Positions 43,233 to 53,014 of a stretch of DNA of 64,000 bases are shown in pieces. The DNA is from Cytophagales bacterium (GTDB lineage Bacteria > Bacteroidota > Bacteroidia > Cytophagales > Spirosomataceae), in contig JAAFKE010000005.1 of assembly GCA_013298215.1 (NCBI GenBank), positions 1-64,000 on the forward strand. The letters are read 5' to 3'. Positions within the stretch are counted from its first letter, which is position 1; every line of letters begins with the position of its first letter. Position numbers and translations under genes: made by a program. A model generated the notes under the pieces. That model ran no database searches, was not told the DNA's origin, and saw nothing but the letters and a program-made list of their open reading frames with translations.

Positions 43233-45722
43233 ATGAGCTTTTTCAATCAAGAACTACAAAATCGCGTTTTTTTAGCAGAATCGGACATAGATAGCCTGGA
43301 AATTGTACCACTCGGTGGCATAGACGACCTGGACGAAAACTATGAGATGCCCGAAGAACTGCCCATTTTACCACTCCGAAACACCGTACTGTTCCCTGGC
43401 ATGGTGATCCCGATAACCGTCGGGCGGCAAAAGTCGATCAGGTTAGTTAAAAAAGCCTACCGAGGCAACCGCACCATCGGCGTAGTGGCGCAGGCCAATG
43501 CGCAAAAAGAAGAGCCAACATCGGCCGACCTGCACCAAGTTGGTACGATGGGCTACATTATTAAAATGATTACGCTCCCCGACGGCAACACGACGATAAT
43601 CGTGCAGGGACGCAAGCGTTTTAAGGTGACGGAATACCTGCGCGAAGACCCCTATATTACGGCATTGGTGAAGGGAATCGACGATTATTTTCCTAATCCA
43701 AACCGAAAAGAATCGAAAGCACTGATCCAGTCGATCCGAGATTCGGCCTCTAAAATCCTCAAGCTCAACCCTGAGATTCCTCAGGAAGCCCGAATTGCGC
43801 TCGATAACATCGAAACGCCGAGTTTTTTGGTGCATTTTTTGTCGTCTAATATCAACGCCGAAGTGTTTGACAAGCAGATGCTTTTGGAAACGGACGACAT
43901 TCCGAAGCAAGCCACCAAGTTGTTGGAATTGATGATGCGCGAAATTCAGATGCTCGAACTCAAGCGCGAAATTCAGAACAAAGCCAGTTCGGACATTGAC
44001 CAGCAGCAACGCGATTATTTTTTGCGCCAGCAAATGAAAGTGCTGCAAGACGAGCTGGGCGTGGACAGCCCCGACCGCGAACTGGAAAACCTGCGCCTCA
44101 AAGCCGCCAAAAAGAAATGGCCCGAGGCCGTGCGCCTGCACTTTGACAAAGAGGCCAATAAGCTGCACCGCATCAACCCGATGGCCCCAGAATACCCGGT
44201 GACGCTGAACTACTTAGAAACCCTCACCGACTTGCCGTGGAACGAGTACACCAAGGATAATTTTGACCTCAAACGCGCCGAAAAAATATTGGATGCCGAC
44301 CATTTTGGTTTAGATAAAGTAAAGGAGCGCATCATTGAGTACTTGGCGGTTCTGAAACTCAAAAACAACCTAAAATCGCCCATCTTGTGCTTGTACGGCC
44401 CGCCTGGAGTGGGTAAAACATCGCTCGGAAAATCGGTGGCAAAAGCCCTGGGGCGCAAGTACATACGCATGGCGTTGGGCGGCCTCCACGACGAAGCCGA
44501 AATACGCGGCCACCGCAAAACCTACATTGGTGCTATGCCTGGCAAACTGGTGCAAAATATCAAAAAAGTGGGCTCGTCGAACCCCGTTTTTATATTGGAC
44601 GAAATAGACAAGGTGAGCTCCGATTTTAGGGGCGACCCCGCGTCGGCGCTCTTAGAAGTGCTCGATCCCGAACAAAACTCGTCGTTTACCGACAACTATT
44701 TGGAGGTCGAGTACGACCTGTCGAAGGTGATGTTCATTGCCACTGCCAACTCGCTCGACTCGATTCATCCCGCCCTGCGCGACCGCATGGAGATCATTGA
44801 AGTGAGCGGCTACACGGTGGAAGAAAAACTGCAGATCGCAAAAAAATACTTGGTGCCCAAACTCCGCAAAGACCACGGGCTGACTCCGAAGGATTTTTCG
44901 ATCGACGATAAGGCCATTCTCCGAATCATTGAAGGCTACACGCGCGAGTCTGGCGTGCGGAATTTGGAGCAAAAGATTGCCTCCATTATCCGCAAAATGG
45001 CCAAGTTCGTCGCCAAAGGCGAAGAATTTCCCAAAGTAGTGAAACCCGAAACCGTGGAGAGACTCCTCGGAATGGAGGTTTTTGACAAAGACCTGTACCA
45101 AGGAAACGACATGGCTGGCGTGGTTACTGGCCTGGCCTGGACATCGGTGGGCGGCGAGATTCTCTTCGTGGAATCCAGCTTGAGTCGTGGAAAAGGCACG
45201 CTGACGCTCTCGGGCCAACTGGGCGACGTGATGAAGGAGTCGGCCATGACGGCGCTATCGTACCTCAAAGCCCATTCCGACGACCTGGACATCGACTACC
45301 GCGTGTTTTCGAACTACGACCTGCACGTACACGTACCTGCGGGCGCAACGCCCAAAGACGGGCCTTCGGCGGGGATTACCATGCTCACTTCGATGGCCTC
45401 GATTTATACCCAGCGCAAAATAAAAAACTACCTCGCCATGACGGGCGAAATAACCCTGCGCGGCAAGGTGTTGCCCGTGGGAGGGATCAAAGAAAAGATT
45501 TTGGCGGCCAACCGGGCGGGTGTAAAAGACATTATCATGTGCGCCAAAAACCGCAAAGACGTCGAAGAAATCAAAGGCGATTACATAAAAGACTTGCAGT
45601 TTCACTACGTCGAAACGGTGGATCAGGTCTTGGACGCAGCACTGCTGCCCGAGAAAGTAAAAAAGCCAATTCACTTTATTTTGCCCGAAGAAAAACGGAG
45701 CGATCTGCCAACTTCACTGTAA
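43233..45722 (+). CDS. lon: ATP-dependent protease La (Lon)
   Basis: An 829-residue AAA+ serine protease that degrades damaged and regulatory proteins. The N-domain begins ELPILPLRNTVLFPGMVIPI near residue 45. Walker A GPPGVGKTSLGKS is near 390 and the Walker B FILDEIDKVS near 450. The protease domain carries the catalytic serine in KDGPSAGIT (about residue 710) and the lysine about 43 residues later. ATG 43233 (MSFFNQELQ) gives a normal Lon N-terminus; the frame stays open upstream to 43032, but that part overlaps the promoter. A weak stem-loop at 45807-45837 may be the terminator. Confidence 0.95.
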   Translation: MSFFNQELQNRVFLAESDIDSLEIVPLGGIDDLDENYEMPEELPILPLRNTVLFPGMVIPITVGRQKSIRLVKKAYRGNRTIGVVAQANAQKEEPTSADLHQVGTMGYIIKMITLPDGNTTIIVQGRKRFKVTEYLREDPYITALVKGIDDYFPNPNRKESKALIQSIRDSASKILKLNPEIPQEARIALDNIETPSFLVHFLSSNINAEVFDKQMLLETDDIPKQATKLLELMMREIQMLELKREIQNKASSDIDQQQRDYFLRQQMKVLQDELGVDSPDRELENLRLKAAKKKWPEAVRLHFDKEANKLHRINPMAPEYPVTLNYLETLTDLPWNEYTKDNFDLKRAEKILDADHFGLDKVKERIIEYLAVLKLKNNLKSPILCLYGPPGVGKTSLGKSVAKALGRKYIRMALGGLHDEAEIRGHRKTYIGAMPGKLVQNIKKVGSSNPVFILDEIDKVSSDFRGDPASALLEVLDPEQNSSFTDNYLEVEYDLSKVMFIATANSLDSIHPALRDRMEIIEVSGYTVEEKLQIAKKYLVPKLRKDHGLTPKDFSIDDKAILRIIEGYTRESGVRNLEQKIASIIRKMAKFVAKGEEFPKVVKPETVERLLGMEVFDKDLYQGNDMAGVVTGLAWTSVGGEILFVESSLSRGKGTLTLSGQLGDVMKESAMTALSYLKAHSDDLDIDYRVFSNYDLHVHVPAGATPKDGPSAGITMLTSMASIYTQRKIKNYLAMTGEITLRGKVLPVGGIKEKILAANRAGVKDIIMCAKNRKDVEEIKGDYIKDLQFHYVETVDQVLDAALLPEKVKKPIHFILPEEKRSDLPTSL

Positions 45723-45806
45723 GAATAAGTAACAATGGTGACTTTTGACGAGACCCGTCGCCCACGCAAATACAGAACAAACGACTGACAATCAAGCTAT
45801 TGTACA

Positions 45807-45837
45807 CTAAACAAATGTCGATTGTTTAGCTATTTTT
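45807..45837 (+). terminator. Possible terminator after lon
   Basis: CTAAACAA (45807-45814) pairs with TTGTTTAG (45822-45829) around seven bases; CTATTTTT follows. The stem is A/T-rich and short, 85 bases past the lon stop, so it is a weak candidate. Confidence 0.4.
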
Positions 45838-45918
45838 ACTTAACACTTCCAGCAAATATTAGCTCAGACTTTAATGATCTTGACCTGTTTGTAGTAGACG
45901 AAGCCAACATAAGTAGTA

Positions 45919-46839
45919 CTATTTGGCCTTCACAAAAAAAATAGTTTCGTTGGCGGCAAGTATGATTCCGTAGCCGTTTTTGACGTTAGAAAAACGGGAT
46001 TTGGGCAACTGAAAGGCCACAAAAATATCTGTGGGTTGTAGTTCGTCTTGCAAAAAACGAAAATAGCTTTCTGACACGTTGGCAATGCTCACGCGGTAAA
46101 AATCAACGTTTCTTTGCCTCGTACCAGATGCTAAATTACTGTTTTGTAAGGATCCGAAAGAATTTAGGCCAAAACTAGTTTTGAAGGTTTGAGCAGGAAA
46201 ACAATTGTCTTTGAATACAAATCTTAGCCGATTTCTCGCAAAGCTGCACCCGTCTTCAACCTCGCCGTCTTTGCCAATATTAAATCCGCCAAGGCCAAGG
46301 TCTTGATTTTGGTAGAGCCCTTCGATGGTCACGAGGTAGTCGTTGGGGCTATTTTCAGCATCTTTCCATTCAACGTCCAATTGGCGCGTTATTGCTCCCG
46401 TAAGAATAGAAGCAATGGTGTCTTTCTGCAATACAGCCTGGGCGTTGGCTACGTTTTGCGGAATGACAACGGGCTGGGTATTTGCACTCGGGAACCCCGT
46501 TAATGCCACCTCAAATGAGTACGCAAAACCTATTTTGGGTTTCAGCCCCGATTGAGCAACGTAATTACCAGAGTCTGAATAGGCCAATTGGGTCTTAAAC
46601 AAGCCATTTTCAAATAATTTGACGCTCGCCCCTGCCAGTCCCGATGTTACGGTAAATTTGCCCGTGGGTGGATAGGTTTTGCTGAGGCGCAACTTCACCA
46701 CTTCACTGGGTTTCAATTCGGCATAAAGCACAAATCGGTCGCCTTCGTAGGGCAGGTCTGCCCCCAGCTCGGTTTCTTGGCAACTTTGCAACAAAACTGC
46801 CATTAGCAGTACCCACAAACGTTCACATTTTTGCCACAT
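45919..46839 (-). CDS. DUF4249 family lipoprotein
   Basis: A 306-residue outer-membrane-associated protein, partner of the TonB receptor whose gene it overlaps by 17 bases. The signal peptide ends in a lipobox (LLQSC, cysteine near residue 20). The main part is beta-rich, opening with FVLYAELKPSEVVKLRLSKTYPP, a typical DUF4249 start, and with the later SVKLFENGLF and YSFEVALTG. ATG 46839 is chosen; a TTG two codons earlier is possible. Such proteins are thought to sit on the receptor as an accessory, by analogy with SusD-type pairs, but the cargo is unknown. Confidence 0.82.
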   Translation of the reverse strand: MWQKCERLWVLLMAVLLQSCQETELGADLPYEGDRFVLYAELKPSEVVKLRLSKTYPPTGKFTVTSGLAGASVKLFENGLFKTQLAYSDSGNYVAQSGLKPKIGFAYSFEVALTGFPSANTQPVVIPQNVANAQAVLQKDTIASILTGAITRQLDVEWKDAENSPNDYLVTIEGLYQNQDLGLGGFNIGKDGEVEDGCSFARNRLRFVFKDNCFPAQTFKTSFGLNSFGSLQNSNLASGTRQRNVDFYRVSIANVSESYFRFLQDELQPTDIFVAFQLPKSRFSNVKNGYGIILAANETIFFVKAK

Positions 46840-49168
46840 AACCAACGTAAGGAATAATGGGGATTAACCCGTAAGAATAAAGACGGTAATCAAAAGTACC
46901 CTGCGGCTGCGGATTTTTTGAGCCGTTTACTTCGACATAGTACGGGTTTCGGCGGCTATACACATTGTAAGCGCCCACGCTCCAAGTTACGGTTCGGTTG
47001 CGTTTGCTGCGCCTGTCCCAATTAATGCCCGCGTCTAAACGGTGATAGGCGGGCAAGCGGTAGTTGTTGCGGTCTCCATAAATAAACTCGGGCTGAGACT
47101 GGTCAAGATTAGCTTTAATGATGGCAATGGGGACGGTTGCGGGGCGGCCCGTGTTGAAAACCCAATTAGCAGAAAAATTTACCGACGATGATATTTTATA
47201 ATTGCCCGTGAGACTGATGGAATGGCGACGGTCAAAATTTCCGTAAAACCACTGCCCGTTATTGATATTTTCAAACTTAGATTCGCTCCAAGCCAGTGTA
47301 TAGGCAAGCCAACCCGTAAAGTTACCTTCGGTTTTGTTCAAGAAAAACTCAACGCCGTAAGCCCGACCAACGCCGCCTTTTTCTATCAACGTCTCCCACG
47401 GTTTGCCCGCATCGGCAAACAACGATGAACCCGTTCTATAATCAATTTGGTCTTTTAACGATTTGTAATAGCCTTCTACACTGAGCGTTAATTTTTGGGC
47501 GGGGTAGTTTTTGAACACGCCCACGGAATATTGACGCGCAAACTGCGGACGAACTGCGGACGTGGCAGGTACCCAAACGTCGTTGGGTAAACCGATGGAG
47601 TTGGTGCTTAGTAAATGAATAAACTGCCGCATTTGGGCAAACCCACCTTTGATTGACCAGTTTCTGGGTAAAATCAAATTGGCCGAAAATCGCGGCTCAA
47701 ACGATGAGTAGTTTTGTTGTTGAACCGAAAACGCTCCCAGCCGCAGCCCCGCGTTGAAACGCAGTGCGTCAGAAACGGCTATTTCGTGTTCGGTAAAAGC
47801 CCCAAACTCATTGGCTTTAAATATTTTATTGCTGGCTTCCACAACCCGTGGATCTAACTCAAAAGTAGTTTCCACTTTGGTGGGTTGGTACGAGTGCCTG
47901 GTTGCTTCTACGCCCACTCGGATGGTATAATTGGGGTTTGCAAAATATTCCAACGAGGTTTTGGCGGTTACATCGGCCAGCGACGATTGCAAAGAATAAG
48001 CGTCGGTTGTTTTGAATGTATCGTCTATTTTTTGGGAGGTAGCCACCCCAATGTCGTATTGATAACGGGTAAAAAGTAACACCGATTTTAGAAATAAATT
48101 AGGTTTCAAAATGCGATTATAGCGCAGCGTTCCCGTCAAATTACCCCAGTTTATGTTCAAGCGACCTCGGCTGTCTGCCGCATATTTTTGGCGTGAGTCC
48201 CAACGGTCATAACTATTGTAAAAACTGAGATACAGGCGGCTTTTATCGTCAATTTTATAGTTTATTTTGGCGTTTATGTCGTACAACAAATAGTTGAAAT
48301 ATTGCTGACTATTGCCAAACTGGTACAAAAACCACAGGGGTAAAGTGGCCAAACCCAAGTAGGCGGCTCGCCCCGAAACGAGGTAAGAACCCCTTTCTCG
48401 ATTTTTGTAGGAAAGCGGCCCGTCTAACAACATGCTCGAAGTCACCAATCCGATGCCGTGGTCTTTTTTATGGCGTTTGGTGTTTCCTTCTTTCATCGTT
48501 ACGTCAATCACCGACGACACGCGCCCGCCATACTGAGCGGGCAAAATACCCTTGTACATAGCTACTTTTTTGAGGGCTTCCGAATTGAACACCGAGATAA
48601 TTCCAAAAAAATGAGCCGAGTTATAAATCGGAGCTTCGTCCAGCAAAATCAAGTTTTGGTCGGGCGTGCCGCCGCGCACAAACAAGCCCACCGTTCCTTC
48701 GTTGCCGATGCTCACGCCTGGCGTGAGTGCCAACGCCCTAAAAATATCCTTTTCGCCAAAAATCGTCGGAATAGTATTGAGCCTTTCTAATGGAATGGAG
48801 AGGTAGCCTATTTGTTGATTTTGAGAATCATCTTTGGTAGCCTTTATCTCTACTTCATCTAATTGATATTCAGCGGGTTTTATCTCAAAAATGCGGCTTT
48901 TATCAGATGCTTGGGCGATGCAAAAAGTACTGGTTTGGTAGCCCACCGAAGAAAAGTAAAGCGTGGCGGGAATCTTGACTTTTAACGAAAAAAAGCCGTA
49001 TTGGTTGGTAATCGTTTTCTTTAAGCTGGCCGAATCTGTAACACTCACTCCCGCCATGGTTTCGCCCGTGAAATGGTCTTTTACAAAGCCGTTTGTTGAG
49101 CGCTGCGAATGGGCAGTAGTGAAAAATAGCAGAAAAAATAAGAAACATAACAATGTTCGGTGCGTCAT
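46823..49168 (-). CDS. TonB-dependent outer-membrane receptor
   Basis: A 781-residue receptor. Signal peptide ...FTTAHSQ (about 21 residues), then a carboxypeptidase-regulatory-like domain (residues 25-110). The plug follows, with LNTIPTIFGEKDIFRALALTPGVSIGNEGTVGLFVRGGTPDQNLILLDEAPIYN in several parts. The 22-strand barrel (about 250-781) ends GYVAKM, not in the usual aromatic residue. The start lacks a separate TonB box that I can identify. It is followed by DUF4249 with a 17-base overlap and preceded by the SMP-30-like gene (29-base gap), so it can be part of a four-gene run. Substrate unknown. Confidence 0.92.
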   Translation of the reverse strand: MTHRTLLCFLFFLLFFTTAHSQRSTNGFVKDHFTGETMAGVSVTDSASLKKTITNQYGFFSLKVKIPATLYFSSVGYQTSTFCIAQASDKSRIFEIKPAEYQLDEVEIKATKDDSQNQQIGYLSIPLERLNTIPTIFGEKDIFRALALTPGVSIGNEGTVGLFVRGGTPDQNLILLDEAPIYNSAHFFGIISVFNSEALKKVAMYKGILPAQYGGRVSSVIDVTMKEGNTKRHKKDHGIGLVTSSMLLDGPLSYKNRERGSYLVSGRAAYLGLATLPLWFLYQFGNSQQYFNYLLYDINAKINYKIDDKSRLYLSFYNSYDRWDSRQKYAADSRGRLNINWGNLTGTLRYNRILKPNLFLKSVLLFTRYQYDIGVATSQKIDDTFKTTDAYSLQSSLADVTAKTSLEYFANPNYTIRVGVEATRHSYQPTKVETTFELDPRVVEASNKIFKANEFGAFTEHEIAVSDALRFNAGLRLGAFSVQQQNYSSFEPRFSANLILPRNWSIKGGFAQMRQFIHLLSTNSIGLPNDVWVPATSAVRPQFARQYSVGVFKNYPAQKLTLSVEGYYKSLKDQIDYRTGSSLFADAGKPWETLIEKGGVGRAYGVEFFLNKTEGNFTGWLAYTLAWSESKFENINNGQWFYGNFDRRHSISLTGNYKISSSVNFSANWVFNTGRPATVPIAIIKANLDQSQPEFIYGDRNNYRLPAYHRLDAGINWDRRSKRNRTVTWSVGAYNVYSRRNPYYVEVNGSKNPQPQGTFDYRLYSYGLIPIIPYVGYVAKM

Positions 49169-49197
49169 TTTTCACTTTTTTAGCTGGTGTCTATTTG

Positions 49198-50136
49198 TCA
49201 GTGCGGGGCTGAGGCCACAAACCCTTGCATCATTGCCCACTCGCGCCCTGGGGTGTCGGTCTCAAAAGTCTCCAAGCAGCCCCTGTCTTGCAGCGTCACG
49301 TAGCAGGTTTTGCCTTTTTTGCCGCCAAAACAAATGTTAGATACGTTCTTGCCCTTGGTGGCTACGGTGTGCAGCACCTGCCCCGCTGGCGACAGTACCG
49401 CCACCTCGCCCTTGCCCCAGCGCGTCACGTAGAGGTTGCCGTTGGCATCGCAGCGCATTCCGTCCAACCCGCCGTCTTCAAATTTGTGCAACAGTCTTTT
49501 GTTGGCAATCTGGCCGTCGGCCATGAGGTCAAACGCCCACACGTTTCGCTGTGCGCTTTCGTTCACGTACAGTGTTTTTTCATCGGGGCTCACCTCAATG
49601 CCGTTGGTTGTGCCCATGTCGGTGGCTATTTTGGTAGTTGTGCCGTCGGGGGCCACGTGCCATACTTGCCCCGTGGAAGTTTTCCAGTTGGGGTCGGAGC
49701 AAAAAATGTGTCCCGTGGTCGTAATGGCCAAATCGTTGGGTTGGTTCATGCCAGCTTGGTGGGCGTGTATGGTCACTTTTCTGGTCGTTATATCTACTTT
49801 TAGTACGTTGTGGGCCGTAAAATCGGCCACGTAAAAAGTGTTCATCGCCCCAAACCTAATGCCGTTGCCCGTGCTGCCTTTGGGGAGCGTAACAAAAAAA
49901 CTTGATTTGCCTTTTTTGTCAATCTGGGCAATCGTACCATCGTTGGCGTAATTAACGGCGTAAACATTGCCGTCAGCATCCACCGACGGCCCTTCGCAGT
50001 TGGTCGTAAACTCGTGTTCGGGCGAAAAATCCTTGGCCACGAAGCATTTCTGGGGCTCGGTCAAACTCCCCCCAAACCCCGCGCAAATGCAAAATGCCGC
50101 AGCCGCGATACTCCAAAAATAGGATTGTTTTTTCAT
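49198..50136 (-). CDS. SMP-30/gluconolactonase-like beta-propeller protein
   Basis: A 312-residue exported protein. The N-terminus is a hydrophobic signal (MKKQSYFWSIAAAAFCICAGFG). The propeller has the SMP-30 pattern: EGPSVDADGNVYAVNYAND, MNQPNDLAITTTGHIFCSDPN (Asn, Asp metal contacts), GTTNGIEVSPDEKTLYVNES and LDGMRCDANGNLYVTRWGKG, with acid and Asn ligands as in lactonases. It probably hydrolyses a sugar lactone in the periplasm. It starts 13 bases after the S41 protease stop and ends 29 bases before the TonB receptor gene. Confidence 0.88.
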   Translation of the reverse strand: MKKQSYFWSIAAAAFCICAGFGGSLTEPQKCFVAKDFSPEHEFTTNCEGPSVDADGNVYAVNYANDGTIAQIDKKGKSSFFVTLPKGSTGNGIRFGAMNTFYVADFTAHNVLKVDITTRKVTIHAHQAGMNQPNDLAITTTGHIFCSDPNWKTSTGQVWHVAPDGTTTKIATDMGTTNGIEVSPDEKTLYVNESAQRNVWAFDLMADGQIANKRLLHKFEDGGLDGMRCDANGNLYVTRWGKGEVAVLSPAGQVLHTVATKGKNVSNICFGGKKGKTCYVTLQDRGCLETFETDTPGREWAMMQGFVASAPH

Positions 50137-50149
50137 GTCTATGAAAGCA

Positions 50150-51544
50150 TTAATGATCCAATTGATAGCCGCCAGGTTTACGGTCCAACGACGAGCCGAC
50201 TGCGTTTTGGTCGGCGGCAGTGGTTCGGGCGGCGTTGAGGCGCATGGTTCGGCTGCCAGTGATTTGAAACATGGCCTCGCTCAAAAGAGGGTCGCGCACG
50301 TCGCCAATCGGCACCATATCTACCGACAGCAGTTCTCTCACCGTCACTTTGGGGCTAAAACCCGCCGTGTAGTCAGATTTGCCCAAGCTGTTAAAAGACT
50401 TGGCCACAATGGGTTGCATCCCCCAGCTTATCTTGCGGGTGTCGTCTTTGACGGTAATCGACCCCACGTTTTTGCCCACCGTTTTGTCGCCAATCACAAC
50501 CACCTCCATGTAGGGTTGCAGCCCGTTGATGACCAACTCGCTGGCCGACGCCGTTCGGGTCGAGGTCAGCACGTAAACGCGGCTCAGGTTGTTGCCCACG
50601 TTTTGGGCTTTGGTCTGAAACTTATCGAGCAAAAAACTGGCCCCGTACTGCTTTTCGATGGCCGCCTGGAAGACTGGGTTGTACTGCCGACGGGCAAAAA
50701 TATCGTTGGCCGTCACGCCCTTGGCCACCAAGCTGGCAAGGTTGTTGGAGGCCACCGACGAGCCGCCTGGGTTGTATCTCAAATCCAAAATGAGCTCGCT
50801 GATGCCCCGGGCTTTGAAGCGCGCAAAAATCTGGTCCATTTTTTGGTTAAAAATCGGCTCTTTGGCACCGTTTGGGGTCGCCACAAACTGGTTATACATC
50901 AGGTACCCAATCGTTTTGCCGCCCCGCACGTACACCGAGTCCAAATGGAGCGGGTCTTCTTGATACACCACCGCGTTGAGGGTTTTGCTCTCGCCGGTAG
51001 GCACAAAATCGTTCTGGTAAATGCCCCTAAAAAAAAGGTATTCGTTAGATGTACCCAAAAGGGTCGCATAATTGTCGCGCGTTAGCACTTGACCGTCCAC
51101 GAGCAACCTAAAAAAAATATCGCCCCGTTTCAATCCACCACGGGAGGCTGGCGAGTTGGGCATCACGTACAGGATGCGCCCCGCCAGCTCGTTGCTGTTG
51201 GTTTTTAGGTACAATTGAAACTCCGCGCCCGTGGTTCGGCTTTCGCCCGCCAGGGCGGCCACCAGCTGGTCGGCGTTGGGCTGAATCCACGAAAACCGAT
51301 CGCCGTCGGGCCGCTGCGCGGCGTCGAAACGGTAGAGCAGCGTCTCAAAAAACTCCTGCGGCACCAAAGCTTTGTTGGGATTTGCTGGTATTTTGTCGTT
51401 CCAATAATACACGTCCCGCAGGTTATCAACGATCCAAGTATTTATGTTTTCGACCTCGTTGGTGGCTTCGACGGATGTTTTTTTGCACCCCACCGTGGTC
51501 ATCAGAACAATATTGGCCAAGGCCAAAACGATAATTTTTTTCAT
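50150..51544 (-). CDS. S41 family C-terminal processing peptidase, lipoprotein
   Basis: A 464-residue peptidase. The signal ends in a lipobox (TTVGC, cysteine near residue 20). A PDZ region lies near 110-190 (GRILYVMPNSPASRGGLKRGDIF). The catalytic part has ELILDLRYNPGGSSVASNNLASLV, the serine in TRTASASELVINGLQPY (about 345) and the lysine in GDKTVGKNVGS about 25 residues later. It resembles Bacteroidota Ctp/tricorn-core proteases that cut periplasmic proteins or lipoproteins. It is upstream of the SMP-30-like gene with a 13-base gap and may lead the four-gene run. Confidence 0.9.
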   Translation of the reverse strand: MKKIIVLALANIVLMTTVGCKKTSVEATNEVENINTWIVDNLRDVYYWNDKIPANPNKALVPQEFFETLLYRFDAAQRPDGDRFSWIQPNADQLVAALAGESRTTGAEFQLYLKTNSNELAGRILYVMPNSPASRGGLKRGDIFFRLLVDGQVLTRDNYATLLGTSNEYLFFRGIYQNDFVPTGESKTLNAVVYQEDPLHLDSVYVRGGKTIGYLMYNQFVATPNGAKEPIFNQKMDQIFARFKARGISELILDLRYNPGGSSVASNNLASLVAKGVTANDIFARRQYNPVFQAAIEKQYGASFLLDKFQTKAQNVGNNLSRVYVLTSTRTASASELVINGLQPYMEVVVIGDKTVGKNVGSITVKDDTRKISWGMQPIVAKSFNSLGKSDYTAGFSPKVTVRELLSVDMVPIGDVRDPLLSEAMFQITGSRTMRLNAARTTAADQNAVGSSLDRKPGGYQLDH

Positions 51545-51727
51545 TTATGTAAGTCGGGTTTTGTGGATATTTATTACGTACTATGGCCAAACGCCGAGAA
51601 TGGATTATTTGAACGTCGATAATTATATAACTGCCTATTAACCAGTATTATAATTGTTTTGTTTCCAATCTTCGTACAGCACCAAAAACAGCATCTCTAA
51701 CGTTCGCTAATTGGTAATTTTGAGTCG

Positions 51728-52465
51728 CTACGTAAGCATTAATTTCAAACTCGCTATTGTGAGTCCAATTGCCAATAAATACCTCAGCGTCGGCACGTTG
51801 AACTTTTGACTGCCAAAGTAAGAACCCAAAAGTCCACCAAAAATTGTTGCTAAAACTGCGTATTGTAAATTGTCGGTGAGATTGATTCCACCTTTGTTCA
51901 TTTGTCCAAAAAGACCAGACAACGAATTTACGAAAATGAAAAGTGCCGATACCGCAGCCGTTTCTTTAAGTGTTGCCCAACGCATCAACAACATCAGCGG
52001 ACTTAAAATTATTCCGCCGCCTATGCCAATCATACCCGACAAAAGTCCGATGAGGCCGCCCGAAAGCAAACCCGCCCAAACTGGAATGTCCTTGTTTTCT
52101 TCGTTAGCTTGTCTGAACGTATAAAGCAATCTTACAATCGAAATTAGTAAACATGCGGCTAATATTTTTTTGTAAATACTGTCCGATAAAGTCATTGTTC
52201 CACCCAGATACGCCATCGGAACGCTCGCAAGCGCGAAAGGAAGGAAGAGTTTTAACCGAAAATGTCCTGCTTTGTAAAAACCAATGAACGACATCAACGA
52301 AACTGCCAAGTTCATAACCAAAGCCGAGGGTTTCATCATCAAAGGTGCAACCCCAGCCAAAGCCATAACTGCCAAATAGCCACTTGCTCCGCCGTGCCCA
52401 ACGGAAGAATACAAAAACGCAACAACTGAAAGCAAAGCAAGTAATAGTATTAGATCGAAATCCAT
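51728..52465 (-). CDS. TauE/SafE family permease
   Basis: A 245-residue membrane protein with seven to eight hydrophobic spans. The two repeats have the signature SSVGHGGASGYLAVMALAGV (about residues 20-39) and the second-half GLLSGMIGIGGGIILSPLMLLM (about 138-158). TauE/SafE proteins export sulphite or organosulphonates; the actual anion is not deducible. The gene stands alone and is more A/T-rich than the S41 gene next to it. Confidence 0.9.
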   Translation of the reverse strand: MDFDLILLLALLSVVAFLYSSVGHGGASGYLAVMALAGVAPLMMKPSALVMNLAVSLMSFIGFYKAGHFRLKLFLPFALASVPMAYLGGTMTLSDSIYKKILAACLLISIVRLLYTFRQANEENKDIPVWAGLLSGGLIGLLSGMIGIGGGIILSPLMLLMRWATLKETAAVSALFIFVNSLSGLFGQMNKGGINLTDNLQYAVLATIFGGLLGSYFGSQKFNVPTLRYLLAIGLTIASLKLMLT

Positions 52466-52618
52466 TGTAAGTTTTGAGGTTTTTGGTGCAAAAGTTATCG
52501 TTAAATGCGTTTGATTTTAATACTTTTTAGCCCTTTTATGTAACTGTAGTTAGATGACCAAAAATTTTCAACTATTTAATTATTAGGCACTTACCCAACA
52601 ATCCAAAATTCAATAGTA

Positions 52619-52783
52619 TTACTTATCTGCGGCCTGCCCTTCGGCAATTTTAGAAAATGAAACCGTTTTTGTACCGTCGATAAGTCCAAAAATTGTAATC
52701 TCGTTGGTAGCCTCTACTTGTTTTTGAGGAGACAAAACGGTCGAGAGAAATAAAAAAAGCGGTAACAAGTGGATTTTTTTCAT
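52619..52783 (-). CDS. Tiny secreted protein or gene remnant
   Basis: A 54-codon ATG-to-TAA frame on the minus strand: signal peptide MKKIHLLPLFLFLSTVLS then QKQVEATNEITIFGLIDGTKTVSF in two pieces and an ending AEGQAADK. The signal peptide and composition look genuine, and the frame is the only sizeable one in the 549-base gap 52466-53014. Its length is small for a secreted domain, so it may be the 5' remnant of a truncated gene. No homologue is recognised. Confidence 0.45.
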   Translation of the reverse strand: MKKIHLLPLFLFLSTVLSPQKQVEATNEITIFGLIDGTKTVSFSKIAEGQAADK

Positions 52784-53014
52784 GTATGTGGTTGATTTTT
52801 AGGGTTTTTATTAAACGATTGCAACAATCCGTTTTTCAAACTTACTCAATAAAGATCGAATTTTGTTTTCTTATCGCAAGCGAAAAGTTGCAAAAACCGA
52901 AATAATGCCAAACGATAATTGGCGCGTAGTCAGAAACTGCCCTGCTAATTATATACCTGACACCATAATTTAGCGTTTAAGTGCTTAAATTTGGGTCAAA
53001 GTCTTTCCTAACTC

